The notes under the pieces were generated by a model that was not told the DNA's origin, made no database searches, and saw only the letters and a list, made by a program, of their open reading frames with translations. A program made the translations under genes and the position numbers. This document shows, one piece after another, positions 29,101 through 36,137 of a stretch of 64,000 bases of DNA (the first letter of the stretch is position 1; every line of letters begins with the position of its first letter). The DNA is from Bacillota bacterium (GTDB taxonomy: Bacteria > Bacillota > UBA4882 > UBA8346), in NCBI GenBank assembly GCA_023402395.1, contig JAEYGI010000040.1:434001-498000 (forward strand). Reading direction: 5' to 3'.

Positions 29101-31215
29101 ATCCCCCGGTCGAGTTGGGTCTATCAGAAGGACAAGCAAGGGGTCGTGACGCTCACCGTCAAGCAGAAAATCGCGACCCGGTATTTGAAATTGCATGTGA
29201 AGTATGACGAGCGGAACCGGAATTTTGAGCCGGTGAATAAAGCCACCTTCCTGAATGAAATTGCGAGAATGTTGCGAGTGTACCAGGAGGCCGCGGTAAG
29301 AACGGAGGAATACCAATACGACTCCGCCGGCAACCGCAGTCTGTCCAGGGTTACCTTGGTCCAGACGGCGCAGTTTGCCTCGGCATATTATACCAATACG
29401 GATCGGCTAAAGACCGATGGGAGATATGCTTTCGCCTACGATAACGCCGGGAACATGGTCAAGAAAGGGAATGCCTATACGATAAACGGCGATACGGTTA
29501 CCTTTGCTACGAATGGCGAAGGCGTTGAATACTGGGAATACCGCTATGATCTGTTGGACCGGTTGATCCGGGTCACCAAGAATGGTACGATCGTTTCAGA
29601 GTACGGGTATGACCCGGAAGGACTCCGGGTAGTGAAGAAGGCCAACGGCGCGACCACCCATTACGTTTTTCAGGGCACGGAGCCGATCTTTGAAAAGAAA
29701 ATCGGGACGGGGAAGGCGAAATCCTATGTATACGCGTTAGGCAAATATCTGGCGCGAGTGGATGGAGCCATCGGCGCTCCGGCGGCGAAGCAATATTACT
29801 ACCATACCGACCAGATCGGGTCGATCCGGGTCATCACCGATCAGGCGGGTAATGTGGTATTTAACGCCGACTACCTTGCGTTTGGAGCGAGACTTGCTAA
29901 CGCCGGTGACTTTGAAGAACTCCACGGATTTACCGGAAAAGAATATGACCCGGATATTGGCTTATATTACTATAACGCCCGCTGGTACGATCCGGATCTG
30001 GGCCGGTTCATCAGCGAGGATCCGGCCCGGGATCCCAATAACCCGAATCTCTACTCGTATTGTGGCAACAATTCCATCAATCGAGTGGATCCAACGGGGG
30101 AGGCTTGGTGGATCCTGATCGCCGCACTCCTGGGCGGCTTGGATGCCCATTTGAACGGCGGGGACTTTATGGAGGGGTTTGTAAGAGGCGGGGTTATGGG
30201 AGCCTTTGGATATGGAATCGGTAGCGCGTTAAGCAACACCGCGTGGGGAACTGCCTTGGCAAATTCTTCACAATTAGGATTCAATGTGGTAAGTGGCGCT
30301 ATTGGCGGCGGCATAATGGGGGAACTATTTGGGGAAGGGTTTGGGAAAGGGGCCGTATTTGGGGCTGTTTCCGGGGCGATTTCTTATAGCATGGATAAGC
30401 GGTTTGGAGAGTTCTCCAAGAAAAATTGGTTTAATAAACGGCTTGTTGATGGATTTAAAGGCGGATTTAATGCCCTGGCCCGTGGTGGAAATTTGCTTGA
30501 AGGATTTTCGTATGGATTTGCGTATTCGTTTGATTCTTCTGATTCGCGCGCTCTAGATTCATCGTCTAACAGTTTGAGCAATACCGGAGGCCCAACGCTT
30601 TCCGAGGCGGCGGATATTGCAGAGCATGTGTATAGTGGCATAGAAGGAGAAAAGATTAGAGGATGGAGAATAATTAAGCTTGAGATCAAGGGCAATTTGA
30701 GAATGGCCGTTTATGCAAAGAGGGGAGCGGATGGAACAACGAGATATGTAATAGCGAATGCTGGAACGGACGTTACAAGCATACAAGGGTTTGCTGCGGA
30801 TATGGCAGAAAATTTTAAACAGCCTTTTGGCGCATCTCCTGATATGTGGAGTTCGATAGAATTTGCAACCGATTTTGTAAAAAACAATCCTAATGCAAAT
30901 ATAACATTTATCGGACATTCAAAGGGCGGAGCGGAAGCTGCCGTCAACGCAGTGGCAACAAATCGGAATGCCATTTTATTCAATCCCGCAACAATCAATT
31001 TGAGCGCTTATAAATTAAACAGTTCAACATATACGGGAACAATGACTGCCTATATTGTGAAAGGTGAAGCGTTAGACGTTCTTTATGGTTACATGTCAAT
31101 ACCAATCGATAAAGTGTTTTATTTACCGCGTCAATCCTGGAATCCGATTGTTAATCATTCTATGGGTGCAGTAAAGAAAGCAATAAATAAATGGCAGGAA
31201 CAGGAAGGACGGTAA
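20185..31215 (+). CDS. Rhs/YD-repeat toxin with two CBM3 modules and a C-terminal lipase domain
   Basis: Secreted 3,676-aa protein starting with a signal peptide (cleavage near LPAHA-AE, residue 26). Domains in order: two discoidin-like domains (27-290); two CBM3-like cellulose-binding modules (about 298-468 and 488-645, each with LRYWYTNET and a (D/N)WSNY...DDYSF motif); a further discoidin-like and several Ig-like repeats (745-1260); FN3; a ZU5-like domain (about 1355-1490); the Rhs entry domain (DLSLPGRSGNGL, about 1530); YD repeats (1655-3255) interrupted by an extra discoidin-like insert (about 2885-3035); and the Rhs core end (ARWYDPDLGRFISEDP...NRVDPTG, to 3305). A glycine-rich hydrophobic linker leads to a class 3 lipase-like toxin domain with elbow GHSKGG (Ser3579), Asp3631 and His3658. 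The ankyrin gene 7 bp downstream is the probable immunity gene. Toxicity is inferred from architecture. Confidence 0.88.
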   Translation: MKGKIGLINILVIGLLGLMSLPAHAAEITINQTRTGVTTDLNHPASYLVDKQPDTFWKLKPEASQGWTELILDRPALIHGLKLDGYLGLDTVLTVEYQSGDEWLPFNAAEFKEISSNALIDLSWERVVTQTIRLRLQGNGAASSRFAEVELFGETASAVFHPLRSKKIISDNHTSPNAPAAFLSDGNTYTRWQTKSSSDSGQVIWEFSTQATIRNINLYFTEHLQGSVRLEILKGELWQGIATIASQPAGWYRQSLEGQDVSTDKVRLTASGGAAGRISEVQFWGYGDFSGDHRQPIGDQKAVLIASRGNATDKTITSGPLQILSSFVNTNPIINSLQHNVKLVNTGSQSIKLADVKLRYWYTNETKKPQTAQIYWSTIGSQNITAQFTTVDNRANCDTQLELGFKATAGVLNPGSVIEIKLGLNASDWSNYNQSDDYSFNGSSSYIENLKYTGYVAGALAWGAEPEDISEATKAALNLQFEKPMSDNLLGKAADGRLKVLYSSANSNPTLNSIQLNLKVLNTGFISLNLRDVKLRYWYTNETKQQQVANLYWSNIGAQKIMTSFGTLKDTGSADTYLELGFREGNLEPGDSVEIKLGFNAPNWSNYYQGDDYSFATNTSGYAENLKITGTISEQLAWGVEPGSQPFPGGNDRYQLELAFEGVLTESVMAELNGIPIEAKPGVILRGHTIYRCPISREQLWEGVNFLRIKPFTTDATLKNAFIVRLGSEGEPFIPAGALYDGLLFTETDIQSGEWQLEQPVLLEEATVTTLDNGYIRLFAWHNGQWAELLNRQNLLWGARFTGPVITDRLKLEASGTVGELQVRGSVATDQAPEVRIFWPQDGEELTLIGGAERELLGFVDNPHAMVAVNGNVMEITGHYFTAALSRLGLQSGTTTAVTATAKDSRGRQGIATVNVSLGQFTIGSLDQPDKLVYTDQGTFTISGFLNQPSQYRVNVNGEPLIVSGNRFLTTVVLQEGLNLVQTRFINAQNAIVKTFTRRVLRYSGDLRMTIQTPENGAYLGGQTVNVSGNIAGLEPLTVTVNGNPAAVSGGSFSATVSLNEGTNRLTVIAADATGKQAQESITLYRDTQKPEITGVTPAEGQIFATGTIEAGAQITDQSPIWVTINGRAVTANQNLFQTTLTLADGNQPITIAVQDAAGNMASQIVNVTVDTIAPDSFTPVADPAGWTNNNKPTISFGTVDGGSGIDRYQLSLDGGEWFLAVSPYQFSTSLSDGEHTVAVKAVDRAGNETTRTVKVYIDTTPPAAPTGFEVIPGIDRVIVKWGEIDLSGETVGYRIRRTPAFSGGAFRDIFRPAELEDLNWFSDEEVTPGLNYTYAIQSIDHAGNIGTSTASLTVKVGSIIETVNPSGGTVKFDNAELTFPEGVLSASNQVRIEEAGILPDNRYATKVGPAYRFTLLDGQGKKVQAKFDEPVSLKISYAGLNLPSGFTESDLGIYWYNKSGGYWEKLDYTVFDFAKETIAVNLHHFSEYQVMASKYVSPSLDSYYNMGVSPFQSYFQNNVETVSPTSGSLAISATDLSLPGRSGNGLIIQRIYDSAAAQQEKMIEANNENNRKTPVDTFGYGWSLNIPWIEQTDKGKFVRLPQGQTIKFFEAEEPDTWDEEEDPEPVTEGDFEYHEGIHFKLHFDLSGYYLTMNDGSRYEFDESGKATRYLDPSGKNMIKYEYNGRELSKIIQLVDEQAGAVLYTVQFFYQNITGAKKRLIERITVGDRTMRYHYDSSGMLKEVYDPINSDTLNRKTVYLYEAHTFRQGVKADDDEIFSYSVDLLNQIIYPTGEKSTYTYDLRDQKHTEMITIKSFFGLIKKKKEVGYEGTKSLIANKLTADKETKYFYEMNDKIGSLGNGNFIPAYTYMRSTQVREGERTLEYIFSQIEGTKLTNAPKNIENYKGPIAIETVTKIGNDREIERIFFDYDVLKRAITLQRLYRGDRIVSRVSTQYDDWGNIKYRLDESRNLEETWDYYNHSLFKNLPEKYTQKSYNPVKNTYSTVTTTYQYDESLGKPLTVTVNDGSENKVTRFTYDDKGNIKTKVDEYNDNLKTELFYDDRYQTYPVRQVIYGIRDVDGNAKDIVTETGYDFATGLKLWEKDPRGFITRYNYDKLNRILKVTLPDDDQDDSNNPYREYVFHDDLNRCELFNEKGQKTTYQFDGLGRLTEVIQDTALYPGGVKTSYRYNNLGQIDQVINSRGKATVYEYDGLNRVTKVTYPDGAFVTLSYDDVTNAVTVTDEEGGRVSERKDWAGRLVEASQYYTYGENNEIHTWSFVYDSLGNKLQSVDPLVNGTEQEYDAMGRVIRTILPAAALIPPRKNLPESYRPQLTYEYDTMGNRVAEVSANGNATGDPNYRVESKYDQLGRKIQITASVTDPVTGQKVTSVTKFYYDESGNKVKTVHPNNGVSEYKYSARGWLLTETDPTGNSTRYQYDVLGNKIAATDPRGNGTDGKFTTWYVYDDLNRRYRTVLPDNTSPANPALNPEDNPYIETTYDEAGNKIGERDANGVITTYEYTDRNWLWKVIDAKGRVQTEYTYDKKGNQIEAKDILSRTVKKAYDSLGRLRKVTDSLNNSEEYQYDAVGNKIAVTDARKNTTYFVYNSLGWQTEVRDALGNFTQYQYDPNGNPVETIAPNNLATKAKYDELNRVIENIDPLGHSVNYRYDIIGNRSWTRDRRGTEWTYQYYENNLLQRVEAVGADGAGYWAEYAYDEAGNRKTVNDNGNSISYNQEDGIYQADPLNRINRIDRRFDGAIYRTAYQYDKAGLVTGIRYPEAQSWLDYRYNDLNQLTEVTGFTAANGINYNIDGSLQGITYGNGVAAIYNYDINRRLNDLRVTLGGQQILNLHYTYDEVSNIKTITDNGKLKTYEYDKKNQLIKAVTPGNFIETAPTPGTASLKIGDTLGNGVIEFAPVLSGLMGLDYYASSIGIDFGAVVSSVKKVELVPDKNYSTHRINENTIGLYVSNDNMNYTLIPRSSWVYQKDKQGVVTLTVKQKIATRYLKLHVKYDERNRNFEPVNKATFLNEIARMLRVYQEAAVRTEEYQYDSAGNRSLSRVTLVQTAQFASAYYTNTDRLKTDGRYAFAYDNAGNMVKKGNAYTINGDTVTFATNGEGVEYWEYRYDLLDRLIRVTKNGTIVSEYGYDPEGLRVVKKANGATTHYVFQGTEPIFEKKIGTGKAKSYVYALGKYLARVDGAIGAPAAKQYYYHTDQIGSIRVITDQAGNVVFNADYLAFGARLANAGDFEELHGFTGKEYDPDIGLYYYNARWYDPDLGRFISEDPARDPNNPNLYSYCGNNSINRVDPTGEAWWILIAALLGGLDAHLNGGDFMEGFVRGGVMGAFGYGIGSALSNTAWGTALANSSQLGFNVVSGAIGGGIMGELFGEGFGKGAVFGAVSGAISYSMDKRFGEFSKKNWFNKRLVDGFKGGFNALARGGNLLEGFSYGFAYSFDSSDSRALDSSSNSLSNTGGPTLSEAADIAEHVYSGIEGEKIRGWRIIKLEIKGNLRMAVYAKRGADGTTRYVIANAGTDVTSIQGFAADMAENFKQPFGASPDMWSSIEFATDFVKNNPNANITFIGHSKGGAEAAVNAVATNRNAILFNPATINLSAYKLNSSTYTGTMTAYIVKGEALDVLYGYMSIPIDKVFYLPRQSWNPIVNHSMGAVKKAINKWQEQEGR

Positions 31216-31222
31216 CCTAAAA

Positions 31223-32173
31223 TTGGGTAAACGAATCATTTTAATACTAACAATATTGGCTGTTACAGTATGTTTTTTTTATCAATTGCATAGTAAAGCA
31301 GGGAATAAGGGGGAGTACAAAATTATTGATATCCTAATCTTCCAAAATAGCCCAGCGCGGGAATTAGCGTTAGCAGTTAAAAATCAAAATCTCCGGAGTA
31401 TCGAAAAAATCGCTAAGAATAACCCTGGGATAATAAACTATCAGGATCCCAAATATGGGGCTACTTTGTTACTATGGGCGGTGGGAACGGAGAGATACAA
31501 AGCGGCGGAAGCATTATTAAAATGCGGCGCCGATCCCAATATCGCATCGACTTCGGAAGGAGAAACCCCGCTGTTTGTCGCGGCGGGATTCTCATGGGTG
31601 GATAATGACGCCAAAAGAGATCCGAAGTACGTAAAACTATTGCTACGCCATGGCGCGAATCCCAACATCAATTATGTAGGATTTAAGAAAGAGGGGGGGG
31701 AATCGGTTATCGAGACCGGAACCAGTCCATTAATGCATTCAATTGGATGCGGGATTGAGAAAACTAAAGCGCTAGTGGAGGCGGGAGCTGATATCAATTA
31801 TAAAACAAAAAGCGGACGTACGGCAGCATTAAAAGCACTATTTGCCGGGGGGCCAAATAGAACCTTTGAATCGATGCAATATGCTTATTATTTAATTGTC
31901 GAGAAAAAAGCAAAAGTAAATGAACCTTATTATAGAGGAGAACATATGACAATGCCGGGTCAAAATTCTAATGATCAATTTTATCCGGTGGATATATTAA
32001 GAGATTGGGTTTATGATCTAAATTCACAAGAATATAAAATAAAGATGGAAATTGTTAAAGAATTTGCCCGCCAAGGCGTAAATTATTGGGATACTAAAAT
32101 TAATAAATTTACGCTGGAGCATATTAAAAAGCGATATCCGGATAGCTGGGAGGAATATATAAAGAAATATTGA
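31223..32173 (+). CDS. Membrane-anchored ankyrin-repeat protein, probable immunity protein
   Basis: 316-aa protein with an N-terminal hydrophobic anchor (about residues 5-22) and four or more ankyrin units, for example GATLLLWAVG...LLKCGADPNI, ETPLFVAAG...LLLRHGANPNI and ALVEAGADINYKTKSGRTA. Start is TTG 31223; the nearest purine-rich site (AGGAAGG) is about 13 nt away, so the start is not secure. It begins 7 bp after the Rhs-lipase stop. Ankyrin proteins are among known immunity types for polymorphic toxins, and an extracytoplasmic anchored form would suit neutralising a lipid-attacking toxin. That role is inference; ankyrin repeats alone only show a protein-binding fold. Confidence 0.8.
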   Translation: MGKRIILILTILAVTVCFFYQLHSKAGNKGEYKIIDILIFQNSPARELALAVKNQNLRSIEKIAKNNPGIINYQDPKYGATLLLWAVGTERYKAAEALLKCGADPNIASTSEGETPLFVAAGFSWVDNDAKRDPKYVKLLLRHGANPNINYVGFKKEGGESVIETGTSPLMHSIGCGIEKTKALVEAGADINYKTKSGRTAALKALFAGGPNRTFESMQYAYYLIVEKKAKVNEPYYRGEHMTMPGQNSNDQFYPVDILRDWVYDLNSQEYKIKMEIVKEFARQGVNYWDTKINKFTLEHIKKRYPDSWEEYIKKY

Positions 32174-32182
32174 GTGAAGACT

Positions 32183-32644
32183 GTTCCCGACAAGCCCCTC
32201 TCGCATCAGGAGCAAGTATCGCTCCAGCAGTAGCGGCAGTGGCCCCGGATGAAAACGGGCTCGCCGCAAAAGGAGCGGGACCGGCTTCAGTTGGGGCGGA
32301 GCCGCTCCATCTGGAGCAACTCTTGCTTCAAATAGAAATATTAGAGGATCATTTGAAAAAACTATTTTTCCAGATGGAAATATTAGATTTTCATTTGAAG
32401 GAACTGTTTTTCCAGATGGAAATGTTAGAGGATCATTTGAAAAAAGTGTTTCTCCAGATCGAAATATTGGAGGATCATTTGAAGGAACTGTTTTTCCAGA
32501 TTGAAAAAGTGTTGCTCCAGTTGGAGCGATACTTTTTTCATATGGAGAAAGTGTTGCTCCAGATGAGGGAAGAGGCGCTCCAGATGATCGGAGAGTTGGA
32601 TCAGTTGGAGCAGTAGTTGCTTCAAAGGCCGGTCCCGTAGGTCC
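32183..32644. repeat. 21-bp-period array, locus 2 (22 units), with a heptad-coding open frame
   Basis: Exactly 22 units of 21 bp run from 32183 to 32644 with boundaries at ...TCC/AG. Units often carry a dyad such as TTTCCAGATGGAAA or GCTCCAGTTGGAGC. Units 8-15 show a higher-order 42-bp alternation. Because 21 is a multiple of 3, both strands stay open: the + strand frame 32170-32616 (148 aa, TTG start, no good ribosome site) reads as perfect leucine heptads (VLLQMEK-like), and the minus frame as SGKTVPS-like heptads. I treat the frames as by-products of the period, not as proven genes. Confidence 0.8.
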
Positions 32645-32650
32645 GGCCTT
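32624..32650 (-). terminator. Hairpin downstream of the oxidoreductase gene
   Basis: AAGGCCGG and CCGGCCTT arms (32643-32650 and 32625-32632) form an 8-bp GC-rich stem with a 10-nt loop. In the minus direction it lies 36 bp after the stop of the oxidoreductase gene and is followed by TTTGAAG, a weak T run. It overlaps the last unit of the 21-bp array. Confidence 0.55.
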
Positions 32651-32685
32651 CAAAGCATTCCAAGTAAAGAATAAACAAGCAAAGC

Positions 32686-33969
32686 TTAAAACCGCAGCAA
32701 TCCGTCGATGGCGACCGGCATCCCGGTAGCGATGGACTTATTGGCGGCAATCCCGGTCAGAATGGACATCGCTCCGTCGATATGGGACGCGGCGCGGTTG
32801 AAGGGATCCGGTCCCGGCTCGCCGAAGAGATCGTTCAGCAACACCGGGTCGCCGCCGCCGTGGCCGCCTTCCTTGGTTTCGATCGCCACCGGATACGCCT
32901 CGCCAAACAACGGATAAACGACAATGCTTCGCTCTTTGACCGCGCCTTCCAATGCCGCGTTGCCGCCGGCATTGACATAGGATTTCTCCGTCGCCGCCAC
33001 CTGGATCCGGCCTTTGCTGCCGTTAAACGCGATCCGGTAACCTTCCCACGGCACATACGCATTCAACGAATAAGTCATCACCGCTTGGTTCTGATAGCGC
33101 ACCACCACGGCCATGGCGTCTTCGATGCTGATGCCGTCCCCGAATACGCTTTGGTCCCGGTAGTATCCGTCCTCGTGTTCGGCGTCGAGATACAACTTTT
33201 TCAGCTTTTCACTCTGCTCCAGATCCAGGGCAAAGGGATCGCCGACTGCGTTGGGGCTGCCGTGCGCCCGGCTGTAGAACTTGGTTATGCCGCGTTGCTC
33301 GGCGTTGGCGCGGCCATAGAACCGCAGATCGCCCATGGCGTAAACCGTCTTGGGGTAGGTGTTCAGCCAAAAGTTGACCAGATCGAAATGATGGGTGGCT
33401 TTGTGGACCAACAGGCCGCCGCTGTTCCGCTTGTCCCGGTGCCAGCGGCGGAAATAATCGGCGCCGTGCTCCGTATTGAGCAGCCACTCAAAATGCACCG
33501 TAAAAACCTCGCCGATCACGCCGGAGGCGATTAGCTCCCGGACCTTGGTATGATGGGGCGCGTAACGATAATTAAAAGCGACCCGGATTTTCCGGCCGGT
33601 GCGCTTGATGGCGTCGAGAATCGCTTGCGCCTTGACCTCGTCGATGGTCATCGGCTTTTCGGTGATCACATCGCAGCCCGCTTCCAGCGCTCGGACGATA
33701 TAGTCGTGATGCGTCCGGTCAATCGAGGTCACAATGATTACATCGGGCTTTTCGTTCTGAATCATCGTTAGAAACTGATCCGGCTTATAGGTATGGGCCG
33801 GTTGGGCGCCATGCTCCTGAAGCACACTGTTGGCAAAGTCCATCCGGGTTTGATTGATGTCGCAAAACCCGACCAACTCCGAGGTCTCCCGGAACCGGGA
33901 AGCAATCGCCTCATAATACATTCTGGCCCGTCCGCCGGTTCCGACTTGCGCATACCGTTTTTTGGCCAT
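32686..33969 (-). CDS. Gfo/Idh/MocA family oxidoreductase
   Basis: NAD(P)-dependent sugar or inositol-type oxidoreductase, 427 aa. The N-terminal Rossmann fold (QVGTGGRARMYY), the conserved dinucleotide-side motif TEKPMT near residue 92 and the (F/N)NYRYAP segment near 125 are typical. The HKATHHFDLVNFWL segment fits the catalytic-histidine region. The substrate cannot be told. I start at ATG 33969 with AAGGAGG 11 nt upstream rather than TTG 33990, which overlaps that site. It follows the binding-protein gene on the same strand after a 152-bp spacer holding an AGCCGGGA/TCCCGGCT hairpin, so the two may form an operon for uptake and oxidation of a plant sugar. Confidence 0.93.
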   Translation of the reverse strand: MAKKRYAQVGTGGRARMYYEAIASRFRETSELVGFCDINQTRMDFANSVLQEHGAQPAHTYKPDQFLTMIQNEKPDVIIVTSIDRTHHDYIVRALEAGCDVITEKPMTIDEVKAQAILDAIKRTGRKIRVAFNYRYAPHHTKVRELIASGVIGEVFTVHFEWLLNTEHGADYFRRWHRDKRNSGGLLVHKATHHFDLVNFWLNTYPKTVYAMGDLRFYGRANAEQRGITKFYSRAHGSPNAVGDPFALDLEQSEKLKKLYLDAEHEDGYYRDQSVFGDGISIEDAMAVVVRYQNQAVMTYSLNAYVPWEGYRIAFNGSKGRIQVAATEKSYVNAGGNAALEGAVKERSIVVYPLFGEAYPVAIETKEGGHGGGDPVLLNDLFGEPGPDPFNRAASHIDGAMSILTGIAANKSIATGMPVAIDGLLRF

Positions 33970-34121
33970 TATCTGTGAAGCCTCCTTCAAATCGTAATTG
34001 ACATCGAAAAGCCGCCCGCGGTAACCGGTTTTGCTTCACAATGACAGCCGGGAACCGCCCGCCCCAAACCCGGCGCGCAACTCCCGGCTTCATATCGAGC
34101 CGCTGGCGGATTATTTCCAGA

Positions 34122-35687
34122 TCATTTCCGCTTGTTATACCGTTCGTAAGCAGACTGGTAAATCGCCAAGGCCCGCGGCATTCCCAACTTATTGATCTGG
34201 GCCACATATTGCGGGAACCGATCGATCGGTTCGACGCCCATGATGAATTTTAAGGTCATTTCATCGGAATAGGTTGAGATTTCATTCATGATTCTCGCCA
34301 ATTCCTGGCCTTCGGCAGCGGTCGGGGTGACCGGCGGCATGCGGTAATTGGAAAAATCATTATTCTTCCAAATCTGCATCGCCTGCTTCTGCTGCGGATA
34401 CTCGTAATATTGCTCCAAATACCGCTTGTCTTGGACGAAAGGACCGTTGGTATGCCCCCGCATATACTTGGACATGACCTGGGTATTGGAGAGGTTTTCG
34501 GGATCATGCATGATCATTTCGGTATAAGTCGGGTAGCCCTTGATCATTTGGTAGCTGACCCCTTCGGTGCCGAAATTGTAAAACATATTCCCCTCGGGAC
34601 TGTAACCGTAATCCAGAAACCGCGCGGCCAATTCCACATTCTTGCACTTGGTGGTGATCGCCGCATTCCCCTGATTCCCCGGTTCGCCGGCAGGCAAGGA
34701 GCGTTTGGCGAAGCGGGCGACCTGACCCTTCTTGGGGCTGGGGAACGGCGCGGCCACCATGTTGAACTTGGGATTCCTGGTTTTCATCGCCTCCAGATAC
34801 CGCCCCAGCACGCTGCCGCCCTGGCCGTAGGTGGCTCCGGTCTTGTCGCTCAAAAAATTAGCATCGATATTTTTCCGGGCGGCCGCCGCGAAATTGTTAT
34901 CCAACAAACCTTCGGCATACCATTGGCGCATGGTTTCCAGGAATAGTTTGCGGTTCGGCTCGGTGAGGCCGTTTTTGACTTTCCCGTTTTCCACGTAAAA
35001 ACTGTCGAAATTGTCGAATCCTCCGGCGAAACAGAGCGAAAGCGTCGACACTTCCAGCGAGAGCGGCAGGGGAGCGCCCTTCTTTTCCTTGAACGCCTTC
35101 AGCACGGTATACCACTCGTCAATGGTCTCGGGGACTTTTAGCCCCAACTCGTCGAGCCAGTCCTTCCGCACCAGCGGGCCTTTGGTTCCGATCAGGGATT
35201 CGTCGCCCCGGATAAAGGGGAAGACATAGTGATTGCTGTCGTCATCCATGACCATTTTGGCGTATTGGGGATGGGTCTTCAAATACTGTTTCAGATTGGG
35301 CGCGTATTTGTCCATAATCGGGTTCAGTTTGATAATGAACCGATTGTTATAAGCGCTGGCGACGCCGCCGGGTACCCCGAACCAAGTATATTCCACGATA
35401 TCGGGGAAATCACCCGACGCCAGCATCAGATTGAACGCTTCGTCGGCTTGTCCGACCGCCGGATGGAGGAATTTCACTTTCACTCCGGTCCGCTTCTGAA
35501 GCTCCTTGGCAAACTCGGTGTCGCCGAAATTACGGGTCACCAGAGCGACATTGGCATGGAGCTCCATCCAGTAAGTCAACGTAACATCGGTTTTTAAGGG
35601 ATAAACCGGTTGCGCGGCATAGATCAGCGATCCAATCAACAATAGCCCCAGGCAGACCGTGATCCAAAGCTGCATCTTACGAGTCAT
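34122..35687 (-). CDS. ABC transporter extracellular sugar-binding protein (LplA/YtcQ type)
   Basis: Large family 1 solute-binding protein, 521 aa, with an uncleaved-looking or SPase I signal (MTRKMQLWITVCLGLLLIG...YAAQP) and no lipobox cysteine. The N-terminal LTYWMELH, the LASGDFPDIVEYTWFG segment and the RKDWLDELGLKVPETIDEWY motif are characteristic of the LipO/YtcQ subgroup, which usually pairs with YteP/YtcP-type permeases for complex saccharides such as pectin fragments. No permease gene is present here, so it must borrow one encoded elsewhere or is an orphan. ATG 35687 has GGAGGT 7 nt upstream. Confidence 0.92.
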   Translation of the reverse strand: MTRKMQLWITVCLGLLLIGSLIYAAQPVYPLKTDVTLTYWMELHANVALVTRNFGDTEFAKELQKRTGVKVKFLHPAVGQADEAFNLMLASGDFPDIVEYTWFGVPGGVASAYNNRFIIKLNPIMDKYAPNLKQYLKTHPQYAKMVMDDDSNHYVFPFIRGDESLIGTKGPLVRKDWLDELGLKVPETIDEWYTVLKAFKEKKGAPLPLSLEVSTLSLCFAGGFDNFDSFYVENGKVKNGLTEPNRKLFLETMRQWYAEGLLDNNFAAAARKNIDANFLSDKTGATYGQGGSVLGRYLEAMKTRNPKFNMVAAPFPSPKKGQVARFAKRSLPAGEPGNQGNAAITTKCKNVELAARFLDYGYSPEGNMFYNFGTEGVSYQMIKGYPTYTEMIMHDPENLSNTQVMSKYMRGHTNGPFVQDKRYLEQYYEYPQQKQAMQIWKNNDFSNYRMPPVTPTAAEGQELARIMNEISTYSDEMTLKFIMGVEPIDRFPQYVAQINKLGMPRALAIYQSAYERYNKRK

Positions 35688-36137
35688 CACAATTACCTCC
35701 CGTTAATTGAAGTTGACTTATTTCCCGGAAAATCGCATAACCGGCGGGATGAACGTTCGGGTCAATATGCAACTTTCTCGTATTAGAAATTATTTCAACT
35801 TTTGCAAATTCCTCTGCAACTAACGGATTAGCCCACCTGGTGGAACAAGAATTCCATATTATGGACACGATTTTCGTTTGCCGCACATTTTGCTATGAGA
35901 TTCCGGATGATCCGCCCGTTTATTTTGAGGAGGAGCAGTGACTGAAAGAGTGAATTGAAAGATCGGCGTGGATCGAACTTATCAATGAAACAGAGGATTG
36001 GAAAGCGCCACGGCCAACATCTGGGAAAGAGGGCCGAATCTGGAGAGTATTGATTGGTCCGATCTTTCCCAAACGTTCGTCAAGATGCAATGGCGTGGAT
36101 GAGCTTAACCCTGCGGCGCATGCGGGGGGGAGCTTTC
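35688..36137. other. Spacer between binding-protein and aldo-keto reductase genes; possible gene remnant
   Basis: For the minus strand a weak promoter can be drawn upstream of the binding-protein gene: TTGCAA (35802-35807), 16 nt, TAATAC (35780-35785). The rest, about 35860-36120, has short protein-like runs in shifting frames (for example NLESIDWSDLSQTF near 36040 and a 26-codon frame ending at 35940) but no intact gene. This looks like a decayed coding sequence I cannot identify. No structured element is evident. Confidence 0.4.

Noticed and set aside
32170..32616. 148-aa coiled-coil protein as a confirmed gene
   Set aside because: The open frame follows from a 21-bp repeat period, both strands are open, and there is no ribosome site for the TTG start.
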